The notes beneath the pieces were generated by a model that had not been told where the DNA came from, made no database searches, and saw only the letters and a program-made list of their open reading frames with translations. Position numbers and translations under genes: made by a program. A DNA stretch of 64,000 nucleotides from Archangium primigenium (GTDB taxonomy: Bacteria > Myxococcota > Myxococcia > Myxococcales > Myxococcaceae): the NCBI RefSeq assembly GCF_016904885.1, contig NZ_JADWYI010000001.1, positions 1,178,001 through 1,242,000 on the forward strand, given 5' to 3'. Positions 62,530 to 64,000 of the stretch are shown here, piece after piece; within the stretch, counting starts at the first letter, position 1; the number at the start of each line of letters is the position of its first letter.

Positions 62530-63924
62530 ATGTCGTCTCCGCCGCTGACGTCCCCGTCCCTGCCCAGTCGTGCCGAGGAATTCCGAGCCCTCTGGAAGCT
62601 CGCCCTGCCCATCGCCGTGGCCCAGGCGGGCCAGTCCCTCATGTCCTTCGTGGACACGGCCGTGGTGGGCCGCGTGGGCACCCAGGCGCTCGCCGCGGTG
62701 GGCCTGTCCACCGCCATCTTCTTCGCCGTGAGCAGCTTCGCCATCGGATTGATGATGGGCGTGGATCCCCTGGTGTCCCAGGCCTTCGGGGCGAGGAACA
62801 GCGGACGGGCCCGGGAGCTGCTCTGGCAGGGCAGCTACCTGGCGCTGATGGTGGGCGGAGTGCTGGCGGTGCCGATGCTCGTCATCCCCCGGATGCTGCT
62901 CGGCGGCGGGGTGGCCTTCGAGGGGCTGCCGGAGGTGCGGGACTACCTCACCTGGCGCGCGCTGAGCCTGCCCCTGCTCTTGCTGTTCATCACCGCGCGC
63001 TCCTACCTCCAGGCCACGGGGCGTCCCCAGGTGCTGGTGGTGTCCACGGTCATCGCCAACCTCGTCAACCTGGGCGCCAACGTCCTGTTCGTCTTTGGAG
63101 GCGAGGGCCTGCCCGCGTGGCTGGGCCCCTTGCGCGCCCTGCCCGCACTGGGGGTGAAGGGCTCGGCCATCGCCACGCTGCTCGCGTGCGTGGTGCAGTG
63201 GGCCATCGTCGCGTGGGTGGTGCGCCAGACGACCGCGTCCCAGGGCCAGGGTTGGGTGCGGCCGGTGAGGGCGGACATCGTCCAGGCGGCGCGGGTGGGC
63301 GTGCCCATCGGAGCGCACATCGCGGCCGAGGTGGGCGTCTTCTCGCTCACGGGCATGCTCGCGCGGTGGTTGGGCCCGGAGAGCATGAGCGCGCATCAGA
63401 TCGCCCTGTCCTACGGCAGCCTGTCCTTCGCCATGGCGCTGGGCATCGGCAACGCGGGCAGCGTGCGCGTGGGCTGGGCGGTGGGCGCGCTCGACACGCC
63501 CCGGGCCCGGCGCAGCGGCTTGGTGGCGTTCGCCTCGGGCGCGGGCTTCATGGCGCTGTGCGCGCTCTTCTACGCGACGATGGCGCCCCAGCTCGCGGGC
63601 CTCATGGGCGCGCCGCTCGAGGTGCGGCCCCTGGTGGTGCCCCTGCTCATGGTGTGCGCCGTCTTCCAGTTGTCCGACGGCGTGCAGGGCGTGGGCGCGG
63701 GCGTGCTGCGCGGCGCCGGCGAGACGCGCTTCACCTTCGTGGCCAACATGGTGGGCCACTACCTCGTCGGACTGCCCGTGGCGCTCCTGCTCGGCTTCGT
63801 GCTCGGCTGGGGCGTGGTGGGCATCTGGTGGGGGCTGTGCCTGGGGCTCACCTGCGTGGCGCTCGCGCTGCTCTGGCGCTTCCTGCGCCTGAGCACGGGC
63901 CCGCTGCGGCCCCTGGAGTCCTGA
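62530..63924 (+). CDS. MATE family efflux transporter
   Basis: A 464-residue multidrug/toxin exporter with about twelve hydrophobic helices in two similar halves. The first half has FRALWKLALPIAVAQAGQSL and FVDTAVVGRVGTQALAAVG, matching the DinF/NorM signature; the second half repeats as VGVPIGAHIAAEVGVFSLTGML. Na+ or H+ antiport is expected; drug specificity unknown. Single gene. Confidence 0.93.
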   Translation: MSSPPLTSPSLPSRAEEFRALWKLALPIAVAQAGQSLMSFVDTAVVGRVGTQALAAVGLSTAIFFAVSSFAIGLMMGVDPLVSQAFGARNSGRARELLWQGSYLALMVGGVLAVPMLVIPRMLLGGGVAFEGLPEVRDYLTWRALSLPLLLLFITARSYLQATGRPQVLVVSTVIANLVNLGANVLFVFGGEGLPAWLGPLRALPALGVKGSAIATLLACVVQWAIVAWVVRQTTASQGQGWVRPVRADIVQAARVGVPIGAHIAAEVGVFSLTGMLARWLGPESMSAHQIALSYGSLSFAMALGIGNAGSVRVGWAVGALDTPRARRSGLVAFASGAGFMALCALFYATMAPQLAGLMGAPLEVRPLVVPLLMVCAVFQLSDGVQGVGAGVLRGAGETRFTFVANMVGHYLVGLPVALLLGFVLGWGVVGIWWGLCLGLTCVALALLWRFLRLSTGPLRPLES

Positions 63925-63939
63925 GCCGCTGGGGGGCCC

Positions 63940-64000
63940 CTAGAAGCGCAGCGTGGGGCCGATGAGCAGCGAGTGCAGGGGGTTGGTGCAGGCCCCCGCC
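63940..64000 (-). CDS. 3' end of a gene cut by the window edge
   Basis: Only 19 codons before the stop are inside the window, read leftward: the encoded protein ends CTNPLHSLLIGPTLRF. A terminal Phe preceded by alternating hydrophobics is the usual last strand of outer-membrane beta-barrels, but this is too short to be sure. Coding evidence is the frame and composition only. Confidence 0.5.
   Translation of the reverse strand, partial: AGACTNPLHSLLIGPTLRF

Overview
This window is chromosomal DNA from a myxobacterium. The suborder Cystobacterineae is likely, for example an Archangium, Cystobacter or Melittangium relative; the genus cannot be fixed from sequence alone. The evidence is very high GC with GC-rich third positions, two proteins ending in MYXO-CTERM-type sorting tails, a DUF2378/TIGR02265 protein (a myxobacteria-specific family), many lipoproteins, hybrid histidine kinases, and a protein that looks like a SitA-type swarming-inhibition toxin. 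I see no rRNA, complete tRNA, CRISPR array, insertion sequence or phage block.

Layout. 1-2303: two coupled signal-transduction genes. 2.6-8.1 kb: secreted and surface proteins (FKBP isomerase, CAP lipoprotein, stand-alone CheR, cysteine-rich lipoprotein, trypsin-like protease). 8-10.6 kb: small basic proteins, an RDD membrane protein and a zinc-ribbon protein. 10.7-14.2 kb: HAD 5'-nucleotidase, START-domain protein and a kinase-like protein lacking the DFG Asp. 14.2-17.6 kb: a tandemly duplicated, translationally coupled lipoprotein-nuclease / DUF3396-type immunity module, the most striking feature. 17.7-29.2 kb: two GspG-like proteins around an epoxide hydrolase, SEC-C methionine aminopeptidase, MBL hydrolase, aldo-keto reductase, metallophosphoesterase, thioesterase, Mpo1-like protein and a GAF/PAS histidine kinase. 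29.4-35.5 kb: ornithine-cyclodeaminase-like enzyme, small membrane and barrel proteins, NmrA-like protein, an orphan terpene cyclase and DUF2378. 35.6-39.5 kb: a four-gene operon in which every junction is a 4-base ATGA overlap (BNR propeller, lipoprotein, YncE-like lipoprotein, di-heme cytochrome c). 39.7-43 kb: a coupled unknown pair, an LVIVD lipoprotein and a lipoprotein methyltransferase. 43-47 kb: a regulatory-like-domain lipoprotein and a SitA-like toxin with a pentapeptide-type immunity candidate. 47-54.3 kb: SDR, SEC-C protein, nucleotidyltransferase, OmpA-like protein, HAD hydrolase and others. 54.3-58.2 kb: an unusual ATP synthase fragment, atpH - histidine kinase - atpA. 58.4-64 kb: Hsp70, beta-propeller lipoprotein, MATE pump and the 3' end of one more gene.

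Two themes stand out. One is kin or competitor interaction: the duplicated toxin/immunity module and the SitA-like pair, where toxin tip and immunity protein vary together. The other is envelope secretion, with about a dozen predicted lipoproteins and two MYXO-CTERM proteins. At RNA level, the 51.7-52.1 kb gap carries an intrinsic terminator with two further stem-loops on the minus strand that fits no flanking gene and suggests a small RNA. A strong hairpin at 5024-5063 abuts and partly covers a ribosome binding site.
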